Positions 11,364-23,739 of a stretch of 64,000 nucleotides of DNA are shown one piece after another. The notes below the pieces were generated by a model. That model was not told the origin of the DNA. It searched no databases and saw only the letters and a list, made by a program, of their open reading frames with translations. Source of the DNA: Aspidiotus rigidus (taxonomy: Eukaryota > Arthropoda > Insecta > Hemiptera > Diaspididae); NCBI GenBank assembly GCA_035079385.1, contig JAVHKY010000010.1, positions 5,270,001 through 5,334,000 on the forward strand, written 5' to 3'. Position 1 is the stretch's first letter. Each line of letters opens with the position of its first letter. The position numbers and the translations under genes were made by a program.

Positions 11364-11744
11364 CAGGGCTTGCGACCGAAATTTTTTCAACGGTTAACGG
11401 TTATCTAGGTTAACGGTTATCGGTCAAATGACCTCACAAATTTTTTTGGTTATCGGTCAAAATGATCCTCCCAATTTTTTTGGTTATCGGTCATGCTGTA
11501 TTTTGACCAATAACTGTTAAATGTTGGAAAATATTTCGGTTGAAGTCCTAAAATTTTCGGTTAACGTTGTTAGAAGACCTAGAATTTTCGGTCAAATAAC
11601 AGTTATAACCGAAAAAATAACGATTAACAGTCAATCGGTCAAGATCGATGTCAATTATAAGGAACGGTCAAATCGGTCAAAATTGACATTTTCATTTTGG
11701 TTACAACAGTTAACCAAAAAAAAACTGTTATTGTGCAAGCCCTG
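11364..11744. mobile_element. hAT-type MITE
   Basis: Termini CAGGGCTTGC and GCAAGCCCTG are perfect inverses, and the interior is rich in GGTTAACGGTTATCGG-like subrepeats on both sides. Flanking 8-mers (GTCCTTAC and CTCGTTAG) match at 5 of 8 positions, so a decayed duplication is possible. The foldback element lies immediately to its left, one target copy away. Confidence 0.75.
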
Positions 11745-12284
11745 CTCGTTAGGTACCGATGTTAGAAGGGAGAAAAAACAGTAAAAAGGAAAAAAAGGTC
11801 AAAATCTCGAAAGGTAGATGTAAGGTGTTCTTTTTAAAATAACCTTTCCTGATACAGTTTTCCTTATAAGCATCGGTGTATTCAAAATAATTTCGAGATT
11901 TGTGATCCATGGTGCATGAGGGAAAGTAAACAAACTTTTGAAATACTAACACATGATCGAAATGTTCCCTGTGTATTCTCATGGGAGTCGATAATGTTCT
12001 AAGCACCATCGCATGATACTATCGCAAAATTCTGCGATACTATCGCAGAATATCGCGCACTATCGATCAAAATTGCTCGATGTTAGCAGTTAGTGACGTC
12101 ACATGAACGAAGAAGATTCACTCGGTAGACCAAATAAAGATAAGGGCGTTAGGTACAACCTCAATTCGATACATCAATTTCAAATCTGCTTATCCCAAGT
12201 TTCTTACTTAAACCTAACAAACTATAATTCTACCAACCCCGCAATTTACCGCTCCCTCTTTCTAGAAATACTCGACTCTTTTTC
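11745..12284. other. No gene recognised
   Basis: Contains a short run of ACTATCGCA-like repeats around 12015-12070; nothing coding is supported. Confidence 0.35.
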
Positions 12285-13556
12285 CAATACGACCCACGGC
12301 TGTCTTCAATTACTCGTATCAGGCCGCAATACTGAAAATTGACAACGCTGTTCAAAAGGGAGATGTTTACCTTCCTTTTTTCCTGATGAAATCGAATACT
12401 ATAATTGAGGAGTTATCTGTCAAAAGGGCGTCCTTCGGTCAAAACATTGATTGAAAAAATCGTTTTGAAGTTTCAATGTGAAGTAACTTTTGATGGAGTG
12501 ATTTATTGTAAAAAAGTTATTCTTTGAAATTTGTTCAGTTTTTCTCTGTGAATATAACGCTCAATTATCTTCTTTGTAAAATGAGTAATATTTATTTAAA
12601 AAGGTTAGAAAGTAGAGTACCTCGGACGCCCTTTTAATCGAAATGAGGAAATTTAGAAAATTTTTGGTTTGGGCGGCCATCTTGTTTTTGTTATCAGTCT
12701 TTGAACGCGTTACGCTCTTTGAAGTTTGAACTTCGAACCGCTCCTTCATTATTGTCTAGTTTACTTCTTTTTGAGAATATTTTTAAAAAATACATATAAT
12801 CCTGGGCGGCGATTTGACTAACAAAACTTCAACAAAGTATGCACGCATTTCCATAACTGAATAAGTACCTACAAACGGCAGTTGAACAAAGTTCGCGATC
12901 TTTGTTCCTACTTCATCAAAGTTTATCAGTGGAATATTGCCACCCGCCTCGTATTTAAATCTTCGTCTGCGTGTATAATTCTTGAGTATTTTTATCTAAT
13001 ACCTGACCCATCTCCTTCATTCTCACATCTTCCTCATTAATATTATAATGATGTAGATGTTGGATTATCAAGTTCTAATATAATATCTATATTGTTCTGA
13101 AGCTCTGGTTTGTTTATACCTATTTTTCAATATTCTTTGAGTTCCACTTCATGATGTACATTTCAAGTTTGCTATGTAAGTTCATAAAAGATTCAAAGTG
13201 ACGTATATAGAGTAGTACCGTACGTGCGGGCTATTTTGAGTACGCATGTTCAAACTTTATGATGTACGTCTACTCAATAATATTCTGATTTATGACCCCT
13301 ACAAAGTTCACCTAAAATTTCCGTATTTTAGCAGATATGAGGGTTCAAATATGATGTTTTGAAGTTGGAATATAATAGTTTGAATCATAAGGAATTCAAA
13401 AATTACAAATTTCCAAAAAAGGGCGTCCGCCCGACAGACGCCCTTTTGACAGATAACTCTTCAATTCACAATTAATGACGTTAACGCGGCATTGCCAAGT
13501 TTAGTATTCCGGCCTGATAATTGAAGACGGCCGTGATACGACCCTTTGTTTCATTG
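12285..13556. mobile_element. Long inverted-repeat element (non-autonomous)
   Basis: The left segment (about 12285-12445) and right segment (about 13420-13556) are inverted copies. They share GAGTTATCTGTCAAAAGGGC (or its complement), GTCTTCAATTA and ATCAGGCCG blocks with small insertions. The interior has no transposase frame. Exact ends and target duplication are not resolved. Confidence 0.6.
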
Positions 13557-14212
13557 ATGTATCAAAAATCGAAAACCGAGTCGGTTTCGCGTTTTCTATT
13601 GGCAACATAGATCTTTTCTCATCGGCATCCCAACTATGTAATATGTTAATCATAACGGCCGAAGTCCACTCTGTCCAAGTCATCTTTCAATGCTTGGAAA
13701 AACAGAGATGTCATAACGAAATCCAAAACTTTCGTTTCGGTATATTGTTTCGTTAATCGGAGATTTCTTATCATAACGAAATTATTCTGAGTTTCGTTAT
13801 CAACTTTCATTTCCGGTACATACTACTGCAGTACAAAGTTAAATTGACGTATGTGCGAAAAAGAACGATCACAGAAAAGTATCATCTAAAAGAATATAAA
13901 AATGTGTTCGAAAGACATTAAGATCACTTAAGGTGCTCACTTATAGCAATTTACTACGCAGAATTCAGATACGGTACATTTTTCACCTCGCGATGCATAT
14001 ACGTCAAAAAATTGACGTATATGCGATCGAGCGTGATAGTAGTGGTGTGTGAATACGGAGCGTCGTTACCAACACACAGTCATACAGCCCATTGATCCGA
14101 ACGCTTCGCTCGGTGATCGTTGTTTTCTCACATACGTTAATCTTTCAACTTTGAATGGCAGACTACCTTTCGTTTCGTCTTTGACTACCTATATAATTAT
14201 TACTTTGTTGAT

Positions 14213-14345
14213 CTGCCGTACAAAGTTGAATTGACGTATATGCAGACAATGAATACAGGGAAAAGAGGTTATGGGTGTACTTGATTTAGCCTCTTTTTCT
14301 CGTATTCAGTATTTGCATATACGTCAATTTAACTTTGTATGGCAG
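14213..14345. mobile_element. Palindromic MITE (CTGCCGTACAAAG ends)
   Basis: Left CTGCCGTACAAAGTTGAATT and right AATTTAACTTTGTATGGCAG are inverted with few mismatches, and TGACGTATATGC follows inside each end. Related single ends occur at about 13826-13855 and 13993-14015, and again near 63680-63716. This is therefore a dispersed family in this genome. Confidence 0.7.
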
Positions 14346-14728
14346 AGATGGAAGGAGGTAGGTCAGAAACAAATTTGAAAAATCGAAGGGTTTTCGGGTC
14401 GGCCGCTCTGAGAGGGATAGAGAATTGTAGATTGATGGCTTCTAAGTGTTGGATATTTCTGAACATTTGAAAAGATAATGATTGATGTCGCCTTTAGAAG
14501 AATTTTCTGCATGCAGGGGACATAGATGAGATTCGGAAAGATTTAAACATTTTAGGTGAGCGGAGAGTCGATTGTGTCCAGAACGACGACGACTGAGTTG
14601 AACTGTAAGGGAGCGGGGAATAGGCTTATCGTTAAAAATGTGGGAAGTAGAGTTATTTCGTATAGGAATAAAAGAAGGTCTGCGAAGTCCTGTGCATCAA
14701 CATGGTGGATAAAATCAAGGTCGAAATG

Positions 14729-15002
14729 AAAATATACTGAAGAGAGTGAAAATGCAAAAACAGAAATTACTCGCGCGAGTATAAGGAAAATTACAAAAAC
14801 CACAGAAACAATTTCGAAAAACGAAGCGCTTTCGGTTAAGAAACCATCTTTAGCGAGAACAAAAAAGCAAAAAACCGCAGAAACAATTTAACCGAAAGCG
14901 GTTTCGTTTGTCGAAATAAGTTTCTACGGTTTTTGCAATTTTCCTTAGGTAGATTGTGAGTAATTTCTGCTTTTGCATTTTTACTCTCTTTAGTATATTT
15001 TA
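14729..15002. repeat. Palindrome with PLE-type internal hairpin
   Basis: Arms of about 90 bp (AAAATATACT-AGAGAGT-AAATGCAAAA on the left, complement on the right) flank a centre that reads, on the minus strand, GATGGTTTCTTAACCGAAAG. The same hairpin is present in the arms of the Penelope-like element at 31-34 kb. There is no coding content. Confidence 0.7.
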
Positions 15003-15115
15003 ATTCTGAATAGCTCTCGTACCTTAGGCCTAGGGGATCGAATTGATTTCAAAATCAAAGTCGCTTATCTCGTACGTGTCTTCTTTCATATTATTGTATT
15101 GGGAATATCTTAATA

Positions 15116-15875
15116 GCACGCCGTACAAAATAAATTTGAACGCCGCGGGGGTGAGACGTCGAGAAAAAAGAAAGAACACCGATTGAAAGAAAAAAGAACA
15201 CCGAATGAAACAGAATTGCACGCCGAAAAAAAACGAAAAAAAAAAAAAAAAAAAACGTTCATACTTGAAGCATTACATTAATGGGATGTAGGATGGAAAC
15301 TAACGATTCTTATGGGAGACGCGAGTAATGCTATATCTTCAGACTGTACCGCCGTTTTGGGGAGAGCCAGATGTGTGGCTCATGTGTAATTTTCGTGTAG
15401 TCCAAAACAACGAAACATACTTGAAAACAGTGAGTAAAGGTGACCGTAAAAATTTGAAGGACGATATCCAAGCATTACATCTTTGTGAAAATGAAGACAC
15501 CTTTCAAAAAGCGTCGAAATTATTTTTGAAAAAGTCGAAACGTAATACAAACGCGTCCTTCAAAATCTACAAAACCGTTGATGATTCAATAGAATTATTT
15601 AATTATTATTGTTTCAGTTTCAAACATTTATTGTACATTCGCCATTTTCAACAGAAGTTATAATTTTTCTGCCATTTTATACCTTAACATTATATATGCG
15701 GAAATTGTGATTTTAAAACTTTCATTTTTAGGCATTGAATATATTCCGAGGCGTGTATTGTTTTCTTAGTCGTGCCATTTCATTCGTACCTAAGGCGTGC
15801 ATTTTTTTCAAGTGGCCGTTCACCCTTTCCGGCGTGCAATGCCATTTCTTGGGGCTTGCTGAAAAATGCATGCCT
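15116..15875. mobile_element. Second MULE-type element with inverted short motifs
   Basis: The left side has GCACGCCG, ACGCCG and CACCGA copies (15116, 15138, 15177, 15199, 15218). The right side has the opposite orientation, GGCGTGC or CGGCGTGC (15750, 15794, 15830 and a decayed copy near 15868). A transposase-like fragment lies between. The architecture repeats that of the element at 5.6-6.2 kb with a different motif. Outer ends are approximate. Confidence 0.5.
15328..15663 (+). pseudogene. MULE-like transposase N-terminal fragment
   Basis: The 111-codon frame contains DIQALHLCENEDTFQKASKLF followed by KKSKRN, resembling the helical segment ahead of the catalytic domain in MULE transposases of arthropods. 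The resemblance then fades into AT-rich sequence before the stop. No catalytic residues are present. The first 30 codons may be random open frame. Confidence 0.45.
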
Positions 15876-16240
15876 TATGTAATTAAGGTACAGGCACGTA
15901 TCGTCTTCTTTCCTTTTTTCGTTATCACTCAGTTAACCAAGATATATCCTCTTTCTATCTCGTTAGCTATATTCCGGTGTACTTTCACGAGTACCACCTG
16001 GGTAGAAATTAGAAAGTCTAACCAGTATGAATATGTCGTTATCTTTTAGTGTCCCGCAGCGCAGTTTGTGTATCAATGTTTGAGTATTTATCATCGAAGG
16101 AAATTATCTTCGAATTCCGCAATAATCAAAATCAAATCCGTATGCCTGGTACGACAACACGTCGAATGATTACACAGTATAGGTACCGGTACATGAAAGA
16201 GACGTTGCTGAATTCAAAAAGCTTTTCAATGTACTCAGTG

Positions 16241-16984
16241 ATAATATTTGATCTTTAAACGTTGTATACCTATCAGAAGAAAGTTATATGCGGCTTTCAC
16301 AGATATTTGGGATCAATTTTTATCTATAACATTAACGATTAGCCATTGAAATAAAGTCACGTTTTTGAAAGAATCCTCGTACTTTGGTCATATAAAGAGA
16401 ACGAGAAAATTCTTTTACTTTCCGCAAGTCCAAACGTAGCACGAGTTTATAATCGACCTTTCTAATTTAACACATAATGTTTTTTAGAAAGGTTCAATTG
16501 TATGGAAATAGAATTGAAAAGTTTCCTTTTATATAAGCCGTTTAATTCACTTCGAAGTCATCGAAAATTCGTCCATTTTCTGACGTTGTAAAATTTTTAT
16601 AATATTTGATCTCTAAACGTTGTATACCTATCAGAAGAATGTTATATGCGGGTTTCACAGATATCCGGGATCAATTTTTATCTACAACATTAACGATTAG
16701 CCATTGAAATAAAGTCACGTTTTTGATAGAATCCTTGTACTTTGGTCATGTCAGAAAATGATTTATAAAGAGAACGAGAAAATTCTGTTACTTTCCGCAC
16801 GTCCAAACAAAGCACGCGAGTTTATAATCGACCTTTCTAATTTAACCCATAATGTTTTTTAGAAAGGTTCAATTGGAGGCTGTATGGAAATAGAATTGAA
16901 AAGTTTCCTTTTATATAAGCCGTTTAATTCACTTCGAAGTCATCGAAAATTCGTCCATTTTCTGACGTTGTAAAATTTTTTTAA
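16241..16984. repeat. Tandem duplication, period 358 bp
   Basis: Two neighbouring copies start ATAATATTTGATCT (16241 and 16599) and remain closely similar to TGACGTTGTAAAATTTTT. The second copy carries two extra short segments (TGTCAGAAAATGATT near 16749 and GGAGGCT near 16875) absent from the first. Neither copy shows a coding frame. Confidence 0.9.
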
Positions 16985-17600
16985 AGCCAAAATTCGGATT
17001 TCTGTTCCGATACCGACTTCGGTTGGATTTTTCTGTTCAATAATGTCAGAACTTGAAAAAAAATCCGATGGAGAATAGAGCTTTGAGAAACTTTTTCGCG
17101 AAGTCATTCCTCGTTATTTTTTACAAGGACCACCCATGCACGCCCAATAAGCGTCGCGTAAAGACGCCGATATAACGGGTCTTACAAACTATTAGGGGAG
17201 TGTACACGCAACCTATGTGTTACCATTCAACGAGCGACTAACGAGCGGACACACCCTTCAGACTTCCTAAATATTATTATTTTTATTTATTTAACGGGCC
17301 ATATCAACTATTAAAAAACAATTTCAAGTATTTGTTTTAAATCACTGCGATTCATGTGTGATTTGGAAGTTGCAATTTTTAAACATTTTTAAAATGAAAA
17401 TAACGAGCCATAAAACTGGAGACAATAAGGATACGGTGTTATAGAAATAGGTGAATTGGAGGTAGTTCCTCGTGCGAATGACTTTTTATGATTGTTTGAG
17501 GAGTTTTTTTTTTTATTTTTTATTTTTACGAGCACTAGAGCTGCACGAGGGCTATTGGCTCGGCGGTACAAAAGTTATGAAAGTAATACATTATAAATAA
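16985..17600. other. No gene recognised
   Basis: Nothing coding or structured is supported here; the right side grades into the non-LTR relic. Confidence 0.35.
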
Positions 17601-18060
17601 CACATAAGAAAGGGAGGTTTTAAGGAAGTTGGTAGAGTAAGGAAAAGTGAGGAAGGATAAGAGGATGGAATATAATGTCGAGTGTAACTGCTTCAGGTAA
17701 TGGTGTGTAAAAGTTTACAATGTGTGTATGTAGAAGGTTGTAGAGGTATAGTCGATGTATGTGTTCAAATGTGAGCGTAAAAGTCAGTTTGTCTTAGGTA
17801 ATGTAGGGTATTCGAAATGATGCCCTGGTTGTTTTTGAGTGCTTGGGTGAGTGAAGAGGGGGTATCCGAAGAAGAGCGAAGGGGTAAAAGTCTGGGGCAT
17901 GAAAAAAAGTGTTCCACTGTTAATTTGTTTTTGTGAGGCAAGGAGAGACTGCATGGTAAAGCTGGAGATTTTGGGAGCTGAGTAAGAGAAGAAATGTTGA
18001 ACGGGTAGCTTACCAGCATTGCGGTATAGGTATGAAGAAAATAAAATGCATGAAAACATG
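17600..18060 (-). pseudogene. Non-LTR retrotransposon 3' end (ORF2 C-terminus)
   Basis: On the minus strand two frames carry the cysteine/histidine tail that ends ORF2 in I/R1-type elements: LTVEHFFSCPRLLPLRSS and IISNTLHYLRQTDFYAHI. A second VQHFF-like block in another frame (near 17990) suggests a small internal duplication. The upstream RT and RNase H portions are missing, as expected for a 5'-truncated copy. Confidence 0.7.
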
Positions 18061-18104
18061 AAAAGAAATTTATGCGAGCGAGCCTTTAGTCCCTATCACG
18101 GTAT

Positions 18105-18259
18105 CAACCTCGGATTTAGGATTTTTGGGCCCGGGGGCCAGCGGCGGTGGAGGCCCCTATTAAATTTTTCCACCCAATTGCCCCCCCCCCACCAAAAAAG
18201 TGAGGGTGGTGGAGGCCCGGGGCCATGGCCCCCTTGGCCCCCCCTAAATCCGGGGTTGA
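18105..18259. mobile_element. GC-rich MITE with 6-bp flanking repeat
   Basis: Ends CAACCTCGGATTTAGG and CCTAAATCCGGGGTTGA are inverted; C- and G-rich tracts fill the centre. CGGTAT flanks both sides (18099-18104 and 18260-18265). No coding capacity. Its GC content stands out against the neighbours. Confidence 0.7.
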
Positions 18260-18269
18260 CGGTATTGTA

Positions 18270-18600
18270 CGTTCTCTACAAAACGGAGGCAGCACCTTTC
18301 GTTAGCAGCCACTATTCTAAACGAGGGGGTTATTCGCGTTCAGGTACTCATGAGTGACTCATACATGAGACCTTCCTATCAACGTTGAAACAAAGTCCAA
18401 GCTTTATCATGAATGAGTCATTCTGCTCTGTACCCCTGGTCCAAAGGTTGCTGTAGAAATAATTTAAAAAACACAAGACAATAATCTTGCGTTTGTATAT
18501 ATATTTATAAGAACAGATACGAGTTATCATTGGCTCACTTAGCAATCGAAATTGAGGAAGACGTTGATAATGTCTAATGACCTGACCAGTGAACAGCATT
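18270..18600. repeat. Partial third copy of the 20/24-kb duplicated segment
   Basis: TCTACAAAACGGA, GACTCATACATG and TATCAACGTTGA blocks occur in the same order as at 20608-20790 and 24597-24780, with more divergence. No coding function is seen. Confidence 0.55.
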
Positions 18601-18789
18601 GATGAGTAAAATGATGTTAAGCTTCCCCTCTTTTCGTAATAGCCTAGAAATTAGGACAGGCAGTGTTCTGATAGTTTCTTAGGTTAAATGATGATTCATT
18701 CTTAGACTTGGCAGGTTCAAAATTGCCCTAAACTTTGTCTTCATATTGGATATACCGCCACTTTCGCCCCATTTTCTAAAGATTGTGTT

Positions 18790-18950
18790 TCCTTCACCAT
18801 CGGTTTATTTTCACCTACGCTTATGTCGCAAGTTTCACGCCTAACTTTCTGCTGGAATAAGCTCACCCATCCAGGACAATGCATCTTCCATCGAACGGCG
18901 GCGAAGCTAGAAATTAGAGGAGAGCGGTGGTAACAGCTCTTTTACCACTA
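18790..18950. repeat. Dispersed repeat, inverted copy at 30.1 kb
   Basis: Blocks TTTCTGCTGGAATAAG, CATCTTCCATCGAAC and GAGGAGAGC match, in reverse complement, the segment at about 30110-30310. Both copies are non-coding. Confidence 0.6.
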
Positions 18951-19189
18951 TATTTTCAAGCAAACTTTAGATTATTCCTCAAAAAGCGATGTTAGGCACC
19001 CTCCTCACACGACTACCAACAAGAAGAATCGCCGTAAGAGAGAAATCGCTCGCGTTGAATTCCCCTAAAATCATTCCTCTGAAAGTTCGGACGAGATTAA
19101 TGAAAAAAGTGACTTGATAAATTCGACTTTCCCAAATAATCTACGGTAGGACAATAAATTTTCTCGAAAGTGCGTTAAAATATTATCGC

Positions 19190-19920
19190 TTACTCTTCGA
19201 TTCGAGTTTTTTTAGCCGGGAACCCGCTATCTCTTTTGTTGGGAGTACTTTCGGGAAATTTTCGTCCGCGAACGGCCCGAGGTTGATGAAGTCACGGAGG
19301 GGGGGGGGGGACTTGGAAAAATGTCGCCTCTCGAGCTGTGTATCGATACCGTAGAACGAATACCTCGTAAGCCACAAAAAAATCGACATGACTGCTATTT
19401 TACACGTTTCTCATACTCCGCAATCCAAAAATGACCAAAAAAATGTCAATTTTTTGTGGCTCACGAGGTATTTGTTCTATGTTGTCGATATGATATGAAC
19501 CAGACTTGGAGAAATTTTGACACTCGAGCTTATATATGATAGGAGGGAAACTTGGAAAAATTTTTACTCTCGAGCTAGGGACCCAGAAAAATTTCCAAAG
19601 TTGAGGTACATGTATATGACAAGAGGGGGACTTGGAAAAACACGGCTTCCATGAAATTACTGCGCGTTCAAGTTGTCACGTCACCATTTTCGGGACTTAG
19701 AAAAACTTCAGGCTCTAAGCTTCATACGATGTGAGGGGGAGTTGGAAAACATCTCGGGACAGCGGGTGTTCCGCTGCCATTGTATTCCTGCAATGTTATT
19801 TTGCCAAATAATGCGGAAAATAAGAGTTTTCCTTGCCAATTTGAACCACGATTCGGACTGCTATTGTAGGTGCGCCAGCGTCGATTGAAGAAATATTGAT
19901 AAATGGAGTAACATCCCGAA
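19190..19920. repeat. Modular repeat cluster 1 (GGGAACC/GACTTGGAAAAATTT)
   Basis: Opens with TTTTTTTAGCCGGGAACCCG and TTTTGTTGGGAGTACTTTC, followed by a G-run and several degenerate units of GACTTGGAAAAATTTCGACT plus CTCGAGCTATATATGATA. Similar starts occur at 21885 and 26853. There is no stable reading frame across units. Confidence 0.8.
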
Positions 19921-20210
19921 CACAATAGGTAAGGGGATTCTTAAGTTTTCTTCAAATTACTCAAAACACAGCGATTTTGAAGAACAAAACACTCAGAACC
20001 AAATTAAAAGAGCGTTCAATTTCCTACAAAATGATCTGATTTTAGATTAAATCGAAGCAATTTTTCGTTTCCCATAAGAATAACATTGAAGAAATTGTCG
20101 ACGATAGCGACTCCTAAAATATGCTCAGTCCGAATACACTCTGTTGATGGTAATCAAAATCGAAAAATCGTTTTCAGACCAGATTCCGTCCTTGCGGCAA
20201 AATAAAACGA

Positions 20211-21110
20211 TTACTTTCTTATGTGAAATTTTACAAATTTTACTCTTGTTTTAGAGGAGGGAGGCTGTAACTCGTATACAAGTTGCCTCTTTCCGTTGAT
20301 CCACGCGCCTTTATTTTGTAACTAAATGTCTCGATCTTACTCAGAGGACAAGCTGCTCGAAACGTCACCGAAAAATAGAATTAATGTATTTCATTTTATC
20401 TCGGAGAATGTAAAATTGTAATTCTGAAACGAAAATATAATTAGCTCTGGATTCAAGTTCACAATAGAAGTAGAGAGAAGAATAAAAGGTTATCGTTCAG
20501 ATAATAATGTCTTCCCCTAGTCTTTATTGCACAAGTCGAATGAGTGTAGAGAATTCAATAGTTCGGAATTCTTGTAAGCAAGTTGAAAAAGCCTGTGGTA
20601 TACGGTGCGGTTTCTACAAAACGGACGCATCACCCTTTGTTAGAGGCCGTTATTCTCAAACAAAAGGTAATGGTGGAATTCCCGAATTATGGGGTTCTCG
20701 TGTATGACTCATACATGTTCCCTTCTTATCAACGTTGATCCATTGTCTGATCAACTTTTGATCATCCCGATCGATGAGTCATCGCATACATAGATATAGA
20801 CCTCTTGTACGTGTACAAATAATTTCATTTTTCGCGTCGTATCACATTTTAAAATTACCAAAATTCAGACTTCAGGAATGGGATCGTTGAAGAATCAAAA
20901 ACTTCTACTCTCACCAATCTTATGACACATTATAGAACTGAATAGTTGAAGCGTTGACGCGAGTAGCTAACCAATTGCAATCTTCTGGCTATCCACTGAC
21001 ATAAAATTATACGAGTGCCTTATTCTGGTAATTGTAAGACGTTATTCATGTGAAGCTCGAAGCACTGACGGCGGAATATTTTCCTGACCCCAACTTGAAC
21101 TCTAGTAGGC
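20211..21110. repeat. Segmental duplication, copy A
   Basis: About 900 bp matching 24162-25100 in the same orientation, from TGTGAAATTTTA to GACCCCAACTTGAACTCTA, with scattered substitutions and small indels. No gene was recognised inside. It is flanked on both sides by the modular repeat clusters. Confidence 0.88.
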
Positions 21111-21159
21111 ATTCCCCGTTCCTTCAATGAATTGCCGTAAGGGAGAAATCGCTCGTGTT

Positions 21160-22660
21160 GAATTCCTCTAGAATCGGATGAGCCTAATGAAAAAAGTGAC
21201 TTGGAAAAATTTCCTCCTCCAGCCATATATGATAGAAGGGGGACTTGGAAAAATTTCGACTCTCGAGCAGTATTATGATAGAAGGGGGGCTGAGCTCGAA
21301 AAAATTTCATCCGGCAAGCTATATATAATAGGATTCGAAATTTTTCTGTTTAGAAAAATTTTATACTCCAAGCTGTATACGATAGCAGTCAACATTTTTC
21401 AGTTTTTCGCCGGACGGCGCACAGCGAATTTCTCGAAGATACCCCATAGTTTAGGTTTCCTGTAAAAATTTCAACTTTCGAGCTACGATAGGAGGGGGCA
21501 CTCTCTAGTTATATGTGATAGTAGGTTTTCGGCTGTTAGCTCGAAATAATGCATACAAGACAGAAAAGGGGGGCGAACAAGCAAAGTGAGTAAAATCTTG
21601 AAAATTTTTCTTCATACGAGGCCTAATATACATCATACTAGACTTGTTTATGTGTATTTATTTATTATTTTATACGTCATAAATTTGCACACGATTCGAT
21701 AGCATTGAAAAATTTCTACTTCCGAGCTATATATAATGGAAAGGGAGACTTCGAAAAATCTCGAGCTGTACATGGTAGGGGTGACCGAGCTCTATTAAAT
21801 AGAAAGAGGACGTGCAGAAGTTTCGGATGTCACATGACTAACCCTACTTGTGAAACCACTGAAAAAAATGCACCTAGAACTTGTTTTTTTAGCGGGGAAC
21901 CCACTATCCCTTTTGTTGGAGATATTTTCAGGAAATCTTCGTCCCGGGGACTTCACGAAGAGGGGAGGGGGACTTGGAAAAATTTCGACCTCGAGCTATA
22001 TATGATTGGTGGGGGACTTGGAAAAATTTCATCCTCCAAGCTACGTATATACGATGGGAGTCGAAATTTTTCCAAGTTTTTTGCCGGAAGGCAAACGCCG
22101 CACGGAAAATTCCTCGAAAAGTCCCTCTAAAACTTCATTCACGAGCTATAATTATTATAATAGAAGTGGAACTCCAAGAAATTTCATCCTCCAAGCCATA
22201 CACATTAGGATTCGAAATTATTTTGTTTCGAAAAATTTCATGCTCCAAACTATATACAATAGGAGTCAAAAGTTTTTAAGTTTTTCTCCAGACGGCACAC
22301 AGCGCGCTCGCGGACGGAGAGGGGAAGGGATTTGGAAAAATTGCGTCCCTCGAGCTATATATGATAGGAGGGGGACTTGGAAAAATTTCGACTCACGAGC
22401 TATATAAAATTTTCCCAAGTTTTTTGCCGGACGGTGTACGGCGCGCTGCTACCTCCAATAAAACAGATTCACTGTTAAAATTCCCACTGTTGAGCTATAT
22501 ATGAACGGGGGGGGGGGGACAACGTCTTCCTTTAAATCGCAGCGCGTTCAAGTTGTCACGTCATCATTTTCGGGACTTGGAAAAACCTCAAGCTCTAAGA
22601 TGTATATGATAAAAGGAGGACTCGGGACAGCGGGAAACCATTGCAGTCCTGCGATGGCAT
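21160..22660. repeat. Modular repeat cluster 2
   Basis: About a dozen units with GGGACTTGGAAAAATTTC and GAGCTATATATGATAGGAGG, interleaved with GCCGGACGGC modules and a GGGAACCCACTATCCC start near 21895. Long open frames here (for example 21705-22130) simply translate the repeat units and should not be read as proteins. A run of eleven G lies near 22505. Confidence 0.85.
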
Positions 22661-23739
22661 CTATTTTTGACATGTTTCATGTCTTTTCTCTCGCCGGACC
22701 CCGATTTTGAAACTCGCGAAAATCTCTATCCCGTGGGTGATTCAGAAATTTGCGAGTACAATTTAAACATGGACAATTTTAAAATTTTTCGAGATTTTCA
22801 ATATTGCTTTTCGAACAAGCATTTGTGCGGCTTAAAATTGCGTAATGAAATATAAAGACATGAAACATGATCTTCATTTATTTGGCTACGCCAGAAAATT
22901 TTTTTCTTTTTTTATTTTGCCAAATAACTTGCGGAAATTAGAGTTTTCCTTGCCGAATTTGAACCATGATATTGTCAAAAAATCCACACTCCGTTGATGG
23001 TGATCAAAAGATCAAAGAATCCTCGGCATTTGTAACTTTGTTCGGAAAGTAATTAGAGAAGTACCGATAAGAAATTGGTACGAAACAGGGGAGAGAGGGG
23101 CTGTAGTTGAATTTTTATTTTGCCGAAAAATGCCGAGAGTGGCTATAAAAACCGAAAGTTGCTATAAGAGCCGAAAATGCGAATAAATGCCGAAAACGGG
23201 TTAAAAAGTTGGAAATTTCAGGAATGGGAAGGAAGAGGAAACAGAGGATGATGAACGAGAAAGAAGATTGAACAATACTAGAAGAAACCTTGATGTCGTA
23301 ATCACTCGGTGGAGGACGTGGATCAAAGCAGCAATTTTTTTTGCGAATATATTTCAAGAATTCTTTTAAGTTGCGCATTGACCTCACTCAGACATCTCAC
23401 AAGATCCCAGTATTTTAAGTGCGTACACCAATACTCCGCTAGTATCCGTCAATGTAGGAACATCTTTCTCTGAATATAAATACTTGCTGAGCGATCGTCG
23501 TCAAAGTTTCACGCAAGATAACGTTGAAAAGCATCTCATTGTTATGCTCTTTTTTTGTCTCCTCTAAATACGGGGCACCTCTACGCGAGCGCCCACTAAT
23601 CAGAGGTTTTACTGTATCATTTTTATTCTCCTCTCTTTTGTGATTTCCCACCGGACAAAACTTTTTTACTTTTCGTTTTTCCATTTGTGTTTATTTTTTT
23701 CAAATATCGGGTGACCAAAATTTTCGACATTAAAAACAT

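Noticed and set aside
21705..22407. Open frames with repeating WKNF/LGKISSSKL residues
   Set aside because: They are translations of the modular DNA repeat in several frames at once; no frame is favoured and no conserved protein emerges.
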